This document shows, piece after piece, positions 1 through 10,168 of a DNA stretch of 34,721 nt; within the stretch, counting starts at the first letter, position 1, and each line of letters opens with the position of its first letter. Location: the NCBI RefSeq assembly GCF_030604225.1, contig NZ_JAUVWH010000014.1:1-34721 (forward strand). Reading direction: 5' to 3'. The notes beneath the pieces were generated by a model. That model ran no database searches and was not told the DNA's origin. It saw only the letters and a program-made list of their open reading frames with translations. Position numbers and translations under genes: made by a program. This DNA is from Geoalkalibacter sp. Its GTDB lineage: Bacteria; Desulfobacterota; Desulfuromonadia; Desulfuromonadales; Geoalkalibacteraceae.

Positions 1-665
1 AAAAGGAGGAGACCGAGGCGATGTTCTCCGGAGATCGCAGCTTCCTGCAAGGGCTGGATCCCGGCACCCTGCTGGTGGACATGGGCACCCACAGCCTGGA
101 AGTGACGATGGAACTGGCCAAGGCGGCCGCGGCTCGGCGCGCCATGTTCCTCGAAGCGCCGGTTTGGGGCACCAAGGAGCATGCCGTCAACGGCCTGCTG
201 ACGATTCTCGTCGGCGGCGATCCGACCCTGCTCAGCCGCTGCCGCGAGGCCTTTTCCTTCTTCGGCCTCAACATCATCCATGTCGGCGAGGTGGGGGCCG
301 CCACGCGCATGAAGTTCGTGGTGAACCTGGTGCAGGCGGAGCTCATGCAGGCGTTGGCCGAGGGCCTGACCCTGGGTGAAAAGCTCGGTTTCAGCGCCGA
401 CAAGATCATCGAGGTGCTGGATTCCGGCGGAGTTGCCTCGCCCCTGTTCAATGCCAAGGGCCGCTCCATCGCCCGCGGCGATTTCTCGCGCAACCTGGCC
501 CTTAAATACGTTTACGAAGGCTTGCAGTTGGCCCAGGATGCCGGGCACAAGGCGGGTCTCGACCTGCCCGCCGCCGAGGCGGTGAGCCGGGTCTATCGCC
601 AGGCCATCGAGGACGGTCGCGGCGAGGAGGATTTTTCCGCGGTGGTCAAGGTTCTCTGGAAATAG
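1..665 (+). CDS. Beta-hydroxyacid dehydrogenase, glyoxylate/succinic semialdehyde reductase type (5' partial)
   Basis: This is the C-terminal three quarters of an NAD(P)H-dependent reductase of the 3-hydroxyisobutyrate dehydrogenase superfamily. The frame is open to the left edge, so the true start and the N-terminal Rossmann GxGxxG motif lie outside the window; the ATG at 21 is internal. Visible family landmarks are the end of the nucleotide domain (LVDMGTHSLE), the substrate segment EAPVWGTKEHA, and the helix carrying the catalytic lysine in GAATRMKFVVNLV. The end (DFSAVVKVLWK) matches the close of plant and Geobacter glyoxylate/succinate semialdehyde reductases as I remember them. Such enzymes reduce small cytosolic aldehyde-acids to hydroxyacids. 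The exact substrate cannot be told from the sequence. A strong terminator follows. Confidence 0.85.
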   Translation, partial: KEETEAMFSGDRSFLQGLDPGTLLVDMGTHSLEVTMELAKAAAARRAMFLEAPVWGTKEHAVNGLLTILVGGDPTLLSRCREAFSFFGLNIIHVGEVGAATRMKFVVNLVQAELMQALAEGLTLGEKLGFSADKIIEVLDSGGVASPLFNAKGRSIARGDFSRNLALKYVYEGLQLAQDAGHKAGLDLPAAEAVSRVYRQAIEDGRGEEDFSAVVKVLWK

Positions 666-710
666 CTGGACGTCCGGCCCAGGCCGGATGTTCGGTTCAA
701 GGACAAGCAA

Positions 711-746
711 AGCGGGATGGCCTCAGGGGGCTGTCCCGCTTTTTTT
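711..746 (+). terminator. Rho-independent terminator after the dehydrogenase
   Basis: AGCGGGA at 711-717 pairs with TCCCGCT at 734-740. GCC/GGC adds further pairing inside the loop, and a run of seven T bases ends at 746. Confidence 0.85.
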
Positions 747-805
747 ATCCTCGCAGGCATCCCGAGGGCGTGCTAATCTCCCCGTTCATTGTCCACGAGG
801 TGCGC

Positions 806-1699
806 ATGCTGTTTGTTCAGGTGGTCCTGCCCGTCTTCATCATCGTTTTTTCCGGCTACGTTCTGGAAAAATGCGCCAAACTCGACTTTCGCACCCTCAC
901 CCTGACCTCCCTCTACCTGCTGGCCCCGGCCCTGGTGTTCAGCGCCCTGATGAAACGGGAGTTCGACCTGGGCCTGGCCGGAAATCTTTTTTTGTTCATG
1001 TGCCTCTATACCGCGACGCTCCATGCCTTGTCGCGAGGCCTGGCGGCGCTGCTGCGTTTTGATGCGGAGAACCGCAGCGCCCTGCTCCTGACCACCGTCA
1101 TGATGAACGTCGGCAATTTCGGCCTGCCCCTCACCTTTTTCGCCTTCGGCGAGGCGGCCCTGGAAATCTCGGTGCTGACGTTCGTCCTGTTCAACATTCC
1201 CCTGGGCACCCTGGCCATCGTCATCGCCCAGGGCTCAGGCGCCTCCCTGCCGACCGCCCTGGTCAACATGGGCAAGATTCCCATTTTTCATGGGGTGCTG
1301 CTGGCCTTTGCCTGCAAGGCGATGGGCTGGCAGCCGCCGGACTTCATCCTGCGGCCCCTGGATCTGCTCGGCCAGGCGGCCATTCCCCTCATGCTGGTCA
1401 TGCTCGGCATGCAGCTTGCCCGTACTCAATGGCAAAGTCGCCTGGGATTTTTCTCCCTGGCGACCCTGGTGCGCCTGGGCGTGGCACCCCTGGTCGCCTG
1501 GGGACTGACGGCGCTTTTGGGCATCGAAGGATTGACCCGGGCGGTGGTCATTCTGCAGACCAGCACCCCGTCCGCGGTACTGCCCCTGCTCTACTCCCTG
1601 CGATTCGGCGGCCGCTCCGACCTGGTCGCCGGCACCATCCTGACGACGACGTTGCTCAGCGCGGTGACGCTGACGGTTTTGCTTTACCTTCTTCAGTAA
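806..1699 (+). CDS. AEC family permease (auxin efflux carrier-like)
   Basis: A 297-residue, almost wholly hydrophobic protein with about ten membrane segments, the size and pattern of the Mem_trans/AEC family. It starts with VQVVLPVFIIVFSGYVLEK, contains the family's NVGNFGLPL segment and ends in a run of helices with an STPSAVLPLLYSL segment. Bacterial members of this family export or exchange small organic acids such as malate; the substrate here is unknown. I chose the ATG at 806 because GAGG at 797-800 sits at good spacing. An in-frame GTG at 770 has a poorer site and adds 12 polar residues before the first helix. It is separated from the upstream dehydrogenase by a terminator, so it is probably transcribed alone. 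Confidence 0.85.
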   Translation: MLFVQVVLPVFIIVFSGYVLEKCAKLDFRTLTLTSLYLLAPALVFSALMKREFDLGLAGNLFLFMCLYTATLHALSRGLAALLRFDAENRSALLLTTVMMNVGNFGLPLTFFAFGEAALEISVLTFVLFNIPLGTLAIVIAQGSGASLPTALVNMGKIPIFHGVLLAFACKAMGWQPPDFILRPLDLLGQAAIPLMLVMLGMQLARTQWQSRLGFFSLATLVRLGVAPLVAWGLTALLGIEGLTRAVVILQTSTPSAVLPLLYSLRFGGRSDLVAGTILTTTLLSAVTLTVLLYLLQ

Positions 1700-1790
1700 C
1701 CTATATTGGACGCAGATATACGCAGAAAATACCTGGATTTTAGGGATCAAGCCCAAAAATCCGTGTTCATCCTGCAAATCTGCGTCCTAT
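1700..1790. repeat. Long imperfect palindrome (GGACGCAGAT...ATCTGCGTCC)
   Basis: GGACGCAGAT at 1708-1717 is the exact inverse of ATCTGCGTCC at 1778-1787. Inside it, GGATTTT near 1735-1741 faces AAAAATCC at 1755-1762, so most of the segment can fold into one long hairpin. I recognise the ATCTGCGT/ACGCAGAT phrase as a common intergenic repeat in deltaproteobacterial genomes, but copy number cannot be judged from one window. Confidence 0.6.
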
Positions 1791-1810
1791 TTGTAAGGTT
1801 CATACAAAAT

Positions 1811-1846
1811 GTAGGTTGGGTTAGCGGTCTCATCGCGTAACCCAAC
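1811..1846. repeat. REP-like palindrome (GTTGGGTTA...TAACCCAAC)
   Basis: GTTGGGTTA at 1815-1823 and TAACCCAAC at 1838-1846 are perfect inverted repeats around a short loop. This resembles a small palindromic element found dispersed between genes in many proteobacteria; that statement is from memory. Confidence 0.55.
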
Positions 1847-1866
1847 AGTCCTAATTTGCCACATGC

Positions 1867-1901
1867 AAAAAGCCCCCCGGCGCGAACCGGAGGGCTTTTT
1901 T
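1867..1901. terminator. Bidirectional terminator between the AEC permease and glnA
   Basis: AAAAAGCCC...CCGG at 1867-1880 pairs with CCGG.GGGCTTTTTT at 1887-1901 around a CGCGAA loop. The A run and T run give U tracts on both strands. It lies 26 bases past the glnA stop codon. Confidence 0.85.
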
Positions 1902-1926
1902 GTGGTGCGGAGGTGCCGGCGAAGGA

Positions 1927-3336
1927 TCAGCAGTCGTAATACAGGGCGAATTCGAGGGGCACGGGGCGCATACGCACCGGGTTGACCTCGGCGTTCATCT
2001 TGTAGTCGATCCACATGTCGATGACGTCCTCGGTGAAGACATCGCCCTTGAGGAGGAATTCATGGTCGTTGCGCAGGGCTTCCAGGGCTTCATGCAGGGA
2101 GCCGGCCACGCCCGGGATGTCCTTGAGTTCCTCGGGGCTCAGACCGTAGATGTCCTTGTCGAGGGGATCGCCCGGATCGATCTTGTTCTCGATGCCGTCG
2201 AGGCCCGCCATGAGCAGCGCGGCAAAGGCCAGATAACCGTTGCAGGACGGGTCGGGCGTGCGGTACTCGACGCGCTTGCTCTTGGGATTGGTGGTCGCCG
2301 GGATACGGATCGAGGCCGAGCGGTTGCGGTTGGAGTAGGCCAGGTTGACGGGCGCTTCGTAGCCGGGCACCAGACGCTTGTAGGAGTTGGTGGTCGGATT
2401 GGTGAAGGCGCACAGGGCCTTGGCGTGCTTCATGATGCCGCCGATGTACCACAGGGCTTCCTTGGAGAGGCCGCCGTAACCATCGCCGTAGAACAGGTTC
2501 TTGCCGTCTTTCCAGATGGACTGATGGCAGTGCATTCCCGAGCCGTTGTCGCCGAACAGGGGCTTGGGCATGAAGGTCACGGTTTTCCCGTTGCGGAAGG
2601 CAACGTTCTTGATGACGTACTTGAACCACTGCAGGGTATCGCCCATGCGCAGCAGCGAATCGAAGCGCATGTCGATTTCGCACTGGCCGCCGGTGGCCAC
2701 TTCGTGGTGAGCGGCCTCGATGCGAATGCCGACATTCTGCAGCACCTGCACCATTTCGTTACGCAGGTCGATGAGGGAATCCGTCGGCGCACAGGGGAAA
2801 TAGCCTTCCTTGTGGCGGGGCTTGTAGCCGAGGTTGGGGAATTCCTCGCGGCCGGTGTTCCAGATGCCTTCCACCGAATCCAGGCAATAGAAGGACTCGT
2901 TGGCGCTGGAAGAGTAGCGGATATCGTCGAACACGAAGAACTCGGGCTCGGGGCCGAAATAGGCGGTATCACCAATGCCCGTGGATTTTAGGTAGGCTTC
3001 GGCCTTGGAGGCGATGAAGCGCGGGTCACGGCTGTAGCCTTCGCGGGTGAAGGGGTCGATGATGTTGCAGATCAGGCTCAGGGTCGGGATTTCGGGAAAA
3101 GGATCGATCTTGGCGGTGGTCGGGTCGGGCATGATCAGCATGTCGCTGTTGTGAATCGGCTGCCAGCCGCGGATGGAGGAGCCGTCAAAGCCGAGGCCTT
3201 CCTCGAAGATTTCTTCCCCGAATTCGCTGATCGGGGTGGTAAAGTGCTGCCAGACGCCAACGAAATCAAGAAATTTGTAGTCGACCATCTGACAGTTGTT
3301 TTCTTTGGCAAATCCAACGACTTCTCTCGGGGTCAT
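1927..3336 (-). CDS. glnA: Glutamine synthetase, type I
   Basis: Cytosolic dodecameric enzyme that makes glutamine from glutamate, ammonia and ATP. The protein is 469 residues, the usual GSI length. Visible motifs are [10 protein letters not shown] (50-59), the metal/ATP segment [12 protein letters not shown] (127-138), [10 protein letters not shown] (264-273) and the NRSASIRIP loop (338-346). Tyr397 sits in [10 protein letters not shown], the adenylylation site of GSI-beta enzymes, so activity is probably controlled by GlnE acting with PII. The ATG at 3336 is preceded by AGGAG at ideal spacing; the longer in-frame ATG at 3393 would add 19 atypical residues. glnB lies 93 bases upstream on the same strand, so the pair is very likely one nitrogen-controlled operon. 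A strong terminator follows. Confidence 0.97.
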   Translation of the reverse strand: MTPREVVGFAKENNCQMVDYKFLDFVGVWQHFTTPISEFGEEIFEEGLGFDGSSIRGWQPIHNSDMLIMPDPTTAKIDPFPEIPTLSLICNIIDPFTREGYSRDPRFIASKAEAYLKSTGIGDTAYFGPEPEFFVFDDIRYSSSANESFYCLDSVEGIWNTGREEFPNLGYKPRHKEGYFPCAPTDSLIDLRNEMVQVLQNVGIRIEAAHHEVATGGQCEIDMRFDSLLRMGDTLQWFKYVIKNVAFRNGKTVTFMPKPLFGDNGSGMHCHQSIWKDGKNLFYGDGYGGLSKEALWYIGGIMKHAKALCAFTNPTTNSYKRLVPGYEAPVNLAYSNRNRSASIRIPATTNPKSKRVEYRTPDPSCNGYLAFAALLMAGLDGIENKIDPGDPLDKDIYGLSPEELKDIPGVAGSLHEALEALRNDHEFLLKGDVFTEDVIDMWIDYKMNAEVNPVRMRPVPLEFALYYDC

Positions 3337-3429
3337 GCGCGTCTCCTTTGAACGTTCATTCGGTTTTGAGCTGTCTTCCCCTGTGAAAAACAACTCAAAG
3401 CTGGGCTGATAATCGGACGGGGAGCCGGA

Positions 3430-3816
<387 letters not shown>

Positions 3817-3893
3817 TTATAGGCTTCACATTTGGCGCGAGCAAGCGAATTCTCGGCAAGCATCCCGCGATGCTCTTGTCTTGCCCCAAGCAT

Positions 3894-3909
3894 AGCAAGG
3901 ACTTTGCCC
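3894..3909 (-). promoter_or_regulatory. Candidate sigma-54 promoter of glnB-glnA
   Basis: On the minus strand the bases read GGGCAA-AGTCC-TTGCT. GG (3908-3907) and GC (3896-3895) are at the required ten-base spacing, and the TTGC of the -12 element is complete. This predicts a transcript start near 3883 and a leader of about 115 bases. The location upstream of glnB is where NtrC-type control is expected. Confidence 0.6.
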
Positions 3910-4105
3910 AATTTTTCAAAGCACCGGCGAATTGATGCCATCATATTGATTTAAATAGACATTCTTGACGAAACCTCAAGCTTGAGCGCAGTTGGCCGAG
4001 AAATGACGAGATGAAATTTTATACAGACCCCTGGCCTGCTGCACCCAAAATGGGCAGAAAAACCAAACGCCAACAACACACAGGAGATGCTCCAGCAATA
4101 ATTCT

Positions 4106-4134
4106 TTGACCTGCTTAAAAAGCTATTGTATAAA
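4106..4134 (+). promoter_or_regulatory. Sigma-70-type promoter of the receiver-histidine kinase gene
   Basis: TTGACC at 4106-4111 and TATAAA at 4129-4134 are separated by exactly 17 bases. The predicted transcript starts about 30 bases before the ATG at 4172. The TTG of the -35 box is also an in-frame TTG codon, which argues that the longer reading frame starting there is not the real gene start. Confidence 0.65.
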
Positions 4135-4171
4135 AATCACTAAACTTTCTCTTTCTTCGCCCCAAGGCATC

Positions 4172-5851
4172 ATGAAAAATAGCCCCACCATTCTCGTGGT
4201 TGACGACAGCCCCACCCAAGTGGCCATTCTGCGTGATGCCCTTGAGGACCAGGGGTTTCTTGTCGAAACCGCCGCCGACGGCATCGAAGCGATGGAGAAA
4301 GTCTACCAGAATCCTCCTCATCTGGTGCTCTCGGACATCCTCATGCCCGAACTCAACGGCTATCATTTGTGCCGCCTGCTCAAAAACGATCCCGCCACCG
4401 CCCAGATTCCCATCATTCTACTGACTCACCTCAGCGAACAGCATGACCGCTTCTGGGGCCAGCATGCGGGAGCCGACCTCTATCTGGAAAAAGCCTCGCC
4501 GACCTCCCAGATCGTCGCCGCCATCAGTAATCTGCTGGCACGTCGCCCGGTGGTTGAGGGCCGCCGCAAGCGTATCGCCCTCGGCGTTAATCTTCCTCGC
4601 GAGGACATCCAGGCCCGCCTGACCGCGATCCTCGACCGCTTGCTTTACGAATCGACCATTTCCAACGAAATCCTCAAGCTCAACAGCCTGGCCCAGGATG
4701 TGCGTGCGCTGTGCGGTGAACTGCTTGGTTTTCTTGGAGCCATCTGCCGCCACGACGCCGCCGGGCTGCTGCTATGCCACTCACCGGAGCGGCAGACCCT
4801 GGCTTTCTCCATCAATGCACCCATGCCGCCTTCATTCATCCAGCAAGCGCAAGAGCTGATGATCGCTCGTTGCGGCCTGCCCGCCGAGGCTGCCGCACGG
4901 ACTACGTTGCTGCTCTTTCCCGAGAATTCAGGACCTACCCAGGATGAACAGGCCACATTTCACCTGCTCCATGCCGTCGAAGTCAAAAACGGCGAGGATT
5001 TGCTGGCGTTGATCTGCCTGTTCACCCGCCATCCGCGGGTCGTCAGCGAAGGCATTGCCCAGGCCCTGCAACTTGTCGCCGACCGTTTTCGGATCGTTGC
5101 CGATTATTTGTGCAAACTGACGGAAATCGAGGAGGTCAAGGCGGATTTCATCTCCATGCTGGTGCACGATCTGCGCTCGCCCCTGACCAGCATCCGGGGG
5201 TTTTCCGACGTGTTGACCCAGGGCATGCTCGGCCCCCTCAGCGAGGACCAGAAAGGCGCCCTGGAAAACATCCAGGGAGGCAGCGACCGCCTGCTGTCGC
5301 TGATCGAGGACATCCTGCACCTTTCCAAGCTTGAAGCCGGGAAAATGGAAATCCATCCCGCGCCCTTTCATTTCGGCGCGATGGCGCGCCGCACCTTTCA
5401 GGACCTGGCCGCCCTCTTTCTGGAGAAGGATCTGCACCTGCGGTTCGATAATTGCGACGCGCTGCCGATCATCCAGGCGGATGAGCAGCAGTTGGGCCGG
5501 GTATTGACCAATCTGCTGACCAACGCGGCCAAATTCAGTCCACGCGGCGCCGAGATCATCCTGACCGCGCAACGTCTTGATCAAACGCCGGACAGTCCTG
5601 CGACCTTGCGCGTCGACATCAGCGATGCCGGTCCAGGCATCCCCGTTGATCAGCAAAAGGATCTCTTCGGCCGTTATCAGCAGGTGCGCGGTAAAAACGC
5701 CGGATCACGCAAGGGCACCGGCCTGGGGCTGGCCATTTGCAAGGAAATCGTGCATCTGCACGGCGGCCGCATCTGGGTCGAAAGCCCTCTCGCGAACGGC
5801 GCCGGAAGCCGCTTCAGTTTCACCATCCCCCTACCCGACCTGCACGCCTAG
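4172..5851 (+). CDS. Receiver domain-sensor histidine kinase
   Basis: A 559-residue soluble signalling protein with the receiver at the N terminus. Residues 5-125 form a REC domain with acidic pair DD (11-12) and phospho-acceptor Asp55 in LVLSDILMPE. Residues about 150-315 resemble a GAF-like sensor region of unknown ligand. A HisKA domain follows with His332 in MLVHDLRSPL, then an HATPase domain with N box LTNLLTNAAKFS, G1 box DAGPGIP and G2 box GTGLGLAICKE. No membrane segment is visible, so it acts in the cytosol and may be driven by a partner kinase phosphorylating Asp55. The ATG at 4172 has AAGG at 4164-4167 and lies behind a good promoter. lpxA begins 85 bases after its stop. Its signal and target are unknown. 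Confidence 0.88.
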   Translation: MKNSPTILVVDDSPTQVAILRDALEDQGFLVETAADGIEAMEKVYQNPPHLVLSDILMPELNGYHLCRLLKNDPATAQIPIILLTHLSEQHDRFWGQHAGADLYLEKASPTSQIVAAISNLLARRPVVEGRRKRIALGVNLPREDIQARLTAILDRLLYESTISNEILKLNSLAQDVRALCGELLGFLGAICRHDAAGLLLCHSPERQTLAFSINAPMPPSFIQQAQELMIARCGLPAEAAARTTLLLFPENSGPTQDEQATFHLLHAVEVKNGEDLLALICLFTRHPRVVSEGIAQALQLVADRFRIVADYLCKLTEIEEVKADFISMLVHDLRSPLTSIRGFSDVLTQGMLGPLSEDQKGALENIQGGSDRLLSLIEDILHLSKLEAGKMEIHPAPFHFGAMARRTFQDLAALFLEKDLHLRFDNCDALPIIQADEQQLGRVLTNLLTNAAKFSPRGAEIILTAQRLDQTPDSPATLRVDISDAGPGIPVDQQKDLFGRYQQVRGKNAGSRKGTGLGLAICKEIVHLHGGRIWVESPLANGAGSRFSFTIPLPDLHA

Positions 5852-5936
5852 AAATCCCCCTTGCCGCCGCCCTTGGATGGTGCTATACCCTGGGCGTCAG
5901 CCGCCCATTCACTTCTAAAACGGAGAATTCCCGCCC

Positions 5937-6731
5937 ATGTCCGCTCGGATACATCCCAGTGCCCATGTCGACCCGACGGCGCGCCTCGCCGACGGGGTTG
6001 AAATCGGTCCCCAGGCGTTCGTCGACGCCGATGTCGTCATCGGCGAGGGAACCTGCCTGATGCACGGCGCTCATGTGGGGCGCTGGACGACCCTGGGCAA
6101 GAACAACCGCCTGTTCCCCGGCGCGGTCCTCGGGCACGAGCCCCAGGATCTGGGCTACAAGGGCGAGGAGAGCCACACCCTCATCGGCGACGGCAATGTT
6201 TTTCGCGAGGGCGTGACCGTCCATCGCGGCAATCGACCCGGCACCCAGACCCTGGTGGGTAACAACAATTATCTGATGGTCAACAGCCATGTCGCCCACA
6301 ACTGCATCCTCGGCAACCACATCATCCTGGTCAATGGCGCCCTGCTCGCCGGCCATGTCGAGGTGGGCGACCGCGCCATCATCTCGGGCAACTGCCAGGT
6401 GCATCAGTTCGTGCGCATCGGCGCCTTTGCCATGATGCGCGGCGGCTCGGGCGCGGCCAAGGACATTCCGCCTTTCTGCATCAATGACGGACTCAACTGG
6501 ATCCGGGCGATCAACACCGTGGGGCTGAAACGCAATGGTTACAGCGCCGAACGGATTCGCGCCATCAAGGAAGCTTTCAAGGTCATTTTTCGCTCGGAGA
6601 TGGGGCTCGAAGCCGCCCTGGAGAAAATCGAGGGAGAATTGAAGGTTACGGAGGATGTGGCGAGCATGCTCGCTTTCATCCGCGCCAGCAAGCGCGGCAT
6701 CGGCAGCGGACGGGGATCAAGCCGGGAGTAG
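5937..6731 (+). CDS. lpxA: Acyl-ACP--UDP-N-acetylglucosamine O-acyltransferase (LpxA family)
   Basis: A 264-residue left-handed beta-helix acyltransferase that would carry out the first step of lipid A synthesis, 3-O-acylation of UDP-GlcNAc, in the cytosol. The N-terminal part shows the hexapeptide repeats (IHPSAHVDPTARL, VEIGPQAFV and so on). His121 in SHVAHNC corresponds to the catalytic His125 of the E. coli enzyme, and the C terminus is the helical LpxA tail (GLKRNGYSAERIRAIKEAF). Length is normal for LpxA. GGAGA at 5922-5926 precedes the ATG. The usual neighbours lpxD, fabZ and lpxB are absent here, so this may be a second copy or the gene may be unlinked in this organism. Confidence 0.85.
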   Translation: MSARIHPSAHVDPTARLADGVEIGPQAFVDADVVIGEGTCLMHGAHVGRWTTLGKNNRLFPGAVLGHEPQDLGYKGEESHTLIGDGNVFREGVTVHRGNRPGTQTLVGNNNYLMVNSHVAHNCILGNHIILVNGALLAGHVEVGDRAIISGNCQVHQFVRIGAFAMMRGGSGAAKDIPPFCINDGLNWIRAINTVGLKRNGYSAERIRAIKEAFKVIFRSEMGLEAALEKIEGELKVTEDVASMLAFIRASKRGIGSGRGSSRE

Positions 6732-6766
6732 GCGAGGACGGAAAGCAGCCGCCAACGGTTGGTCTT

Positions 6767-7186
6767 TTAATTCTCGCGGCGCGTCAGAAAAATTTCCAGC
6801 AGGGAACTTTTCTCTCCCAGGAGGAATTTCTGGATTTCATCCCGCGCGATGTCGCGATCCCAGCCGCGCGCCACCAGCAGATCGAGAACTCTCTGAAACT
6901 TTTCGCGGCGCCGCCGACCTGGTTCGGTTTCATCGCGCCGGTCGCAGACATGCGCCAGCAGGGCGGACCCGCATCGGCAGTGACGGTAGAGTTGAACGAA
7001 GCTCAGGTCGTTGGGAGCGGGGATTGCCGGACGCGGGGCTCTGAAAAAGCGCCGGTTCTTGCGCAGGTAATCGTCGGGGGAATAAAACACCGCCCCGCAT
7101 TGGCCGCAGATTTTTGGAAACGTATCCGCGTGCAGGGCCTTGAGGTTTTCCAGAATGTGCTGTCGCGAGATTCCCTCCGTGGCCAT
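6767..7186 (-). CDS. Small Cys-rich protein of unknown function
   Basis: A 139-residue basic, soluble protein that I do not recognise. It has CxxC at residues 27-30 (ICGQCG) and CxCG at 70-72 with another Cys at 81, a spacing that could bind zinc. The C-terminal third (about 95-135) looks helical and charged. AGGTGG precedes the ATG, and the upstream 90 bases are AT-rich, as expected for a promoter. It lies downstream of the NFACT gene on the same strand with a 94-base gap, so co-transcription is possible. The frame is open and the cysteine pattern is orderly, which supports a real gene, but no function is assigned. Confidence 0.65.
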   Translation of the reverse strand: MATEGISRQHILENLKALHADTFPKICGQCGAVFYSPDDYLRKNRRFFRAPRPAIPAPNDLSFVQLYRHCRCGSALLAHVCDRRDETEPGRRRREKFQRVLDLLVARGWDRDIARDEIQKFLLGEKSSLLEIFLTRREN

Positions 7187-7280
7187 GCGCCACCTGCCTT
7201 TCCCGTCCGCTCCGCAGACTTAGAAAGATAAAATTAATTTAAACAAATATAACCAGGAAAAAACAAATTGCAAGGACTTT

Positions 7281-8714
7281 TTACGGCTCCGGCAATTTTT
7301 TCGGCTCCACCCTCACACTGCGGTAGGACCGCACCTGCACCAAGCCCGACGGCGCGCCTTTGGGCTTGCGCACCTCGGCGGCGCGCGTCACCATGACCTC
7401 CACCTTGCCGGCCTCGGCGCCCCGCGAATAACCGGCGGCCAAGGCCGCGGCATACAGCAGATCCTCTTCTGGAACGTCCTCGTCCTTACGCCACACCTTG
7501 AGCACCAGGTGACAGCCGGGCAGATCCTTGGCGTGAAACCACCAGTCGGCCGCCTCGGCCAGTTCGCGGCTGACATAATCGTTGGTGCGGTTGTTGCGCC
7601 CCCAGAAAATCCGGTAGCCTCCCGGGCTAAGGGTTGAACGCAGCCGGCTGCGCGGGTCCACCGGGGCTCGCTTGGCCAGGTTGCCCTGCGAAGGCAGCAG
7701 CCCGGCCTCTTCGAGTTCGCCGCGAATCATGACCACATCGACGGGTTCCTGCGCCTGGCGCAAGGCGTGCTGCACCGTTTCTAGCCAGGCCGTTTCCTCG
7801 GCGGTTTCCGCAAGGCGGCGCGCAATGTGTTCGGCGCCGCGCCGTCCTTTTTTATAGCGGCGAAAATACCGCTCGGCGTTTTCCGCGGGCGTCAGGCGCG
7901 GATCCAGTTCGATGCTGATGGGCCGTGGCGGCTCCTGATAGTAATCCTCCAACTGGATTTCGGCTTGCCCGCGTTTGATCCGGTAAAGGTTGGCCAACAG
8001 CAATTCCCCCAGTTCCCGCCAGCGGTCGGTCGCGGCCAAGGCCTGCTGCTCTGCGCGAATTTTTTCCAAACGCCCACGCACCCTGGTCAGACGGCGCTCC
8101 ACCAGGCGCAGGAGTTGCTTTTGTTCACCAACCTCGTCGGCGTCGACCAACAGCTGTCGATAATAGCTTTCGGCGACCGTCGACGGCGAGCCGGCGTTGC
8201 CGGTTTCGGCCATGGGCCGGCCTTGACCCCCTTGAACCTGGCGCGGCGCAGGCAAGCCGTAGGGCTGGCCCGGACGCAAATCGCGCAGGGTGTTTTCGCA
8301 TTTGTCGCGCTCCCAAAGATCGACGATCGTCCCTTGTTCATCGACCAGCAGCAGATTGGACCGTCGCCCAAGCAACTCCAAGGCAAGCAGGTAGGCTTCG
8401 CCCTGGGGGCCGGTGCAATGAAAATGTACAATGCGCTCCTCGGGCACCTGCTCGATACGGACCAGGCGGCTGAGTCGCGCGCGCAGCAACTGGGCGAACC
8501 GGGGCGGCGCGCCCGGATTGGGAAAGGCTTGCGTGGTCAGGTACAGCCGGGGAAAACGCGGCGAGGGCGAGACAAGCAAGCGCAGGCTGTCCCGCCCGTT
8601 CCACAGGCGAAAGATGAAGAGATCAGCCTCGGGCTGATAAATCTTGTCAAAACGGGCACCGGTGAGACACTGCTGCAATTCAGCCGTCACCGCTCGCAGG
8701 AGATCGATATCCAT
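7281..8714 (-). CDS. NFACT family protein (RqcH/Rqc2-like)
   Basis: A 477-residue protein of the NFACT (FbpA/RqcH) family. Bacterial RqcH binds obstructed 50S subunits and recruits tRNA to add C-terminal Ala tails to stalled nascent chains. The N-terminal NFACT-N region opens with MDIDLLRAVTAEL and contains LELLGRRSNLLLVD. The middle (about 190-320) is charged coiled coil, and the C-terminal NFACT-R domain has RTNDYVSRELAEAADWWFH and AKDLPGCHLVLK. It is shorter than Bacillus RqcH (about 570), mainly in the middle. By eye alignment the DR pair used by RqcH for tRNA falls at Glu93-Arg94 (PEERIV), so tailing activity is uncertain. GGAG precedes the ATG at 8714. Confidence 0.85.
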   Translation of the reverse strand: MDIDLLRAVTAELQQCLTGARFDKIYQPEADLFIFRLWNGRDSLRLLVSPSPRFPRLYLTTQAFPNPGAPPRFAQLLRARLSRLVRIEQVPEERIVHFHCTGPQGEAYLLALELLGRRSNLLLVDEQGTIVDLWERDKCENTLRDLRPGQPYGLPAPRQVQGGQGRPMAETGNAGSPSTVAESYYRQLLVDADEVGEQKQLLRLVERRLTRVRGRLEKIRAEQQALAATDRWRELGELLLANLYRIKRGQAEIQLEDYYQEPPRPISIELDPRLTPAENAERYFRRYKKGRRGAEHIARRLAETAEETAWLETVQHALRQAQEPVDVVMIRGELEEAGLLPSQGNLAKRAPVDPRSRLRSTLSPGGYRIFWGRNNRTNDYVSRELAEAADWWFHAKDLPGCHLVLKVWRKDEDVPEEDLLYAAALAAGYSRGAEAGKVEVMVTRAAEVRKPKGAPSGLVQVRSYRSVRVEPKKLPEP

Positions 8715-8742
8715 GAAGGCTCCGGGAGCATCTAAAAACCGG

Positions 8743-10132
<1,390 letters not shown>

Positions 10133-10168
10133 GCGACCAGGCGAGCGGCTGCCGTCGCGCTGGGATGT

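Noticed and set aside
1900-2991. A 363-codon open frame on plus opposite glnA
   Set aside because: Shadow frame of glnA that starts inside its terminator.
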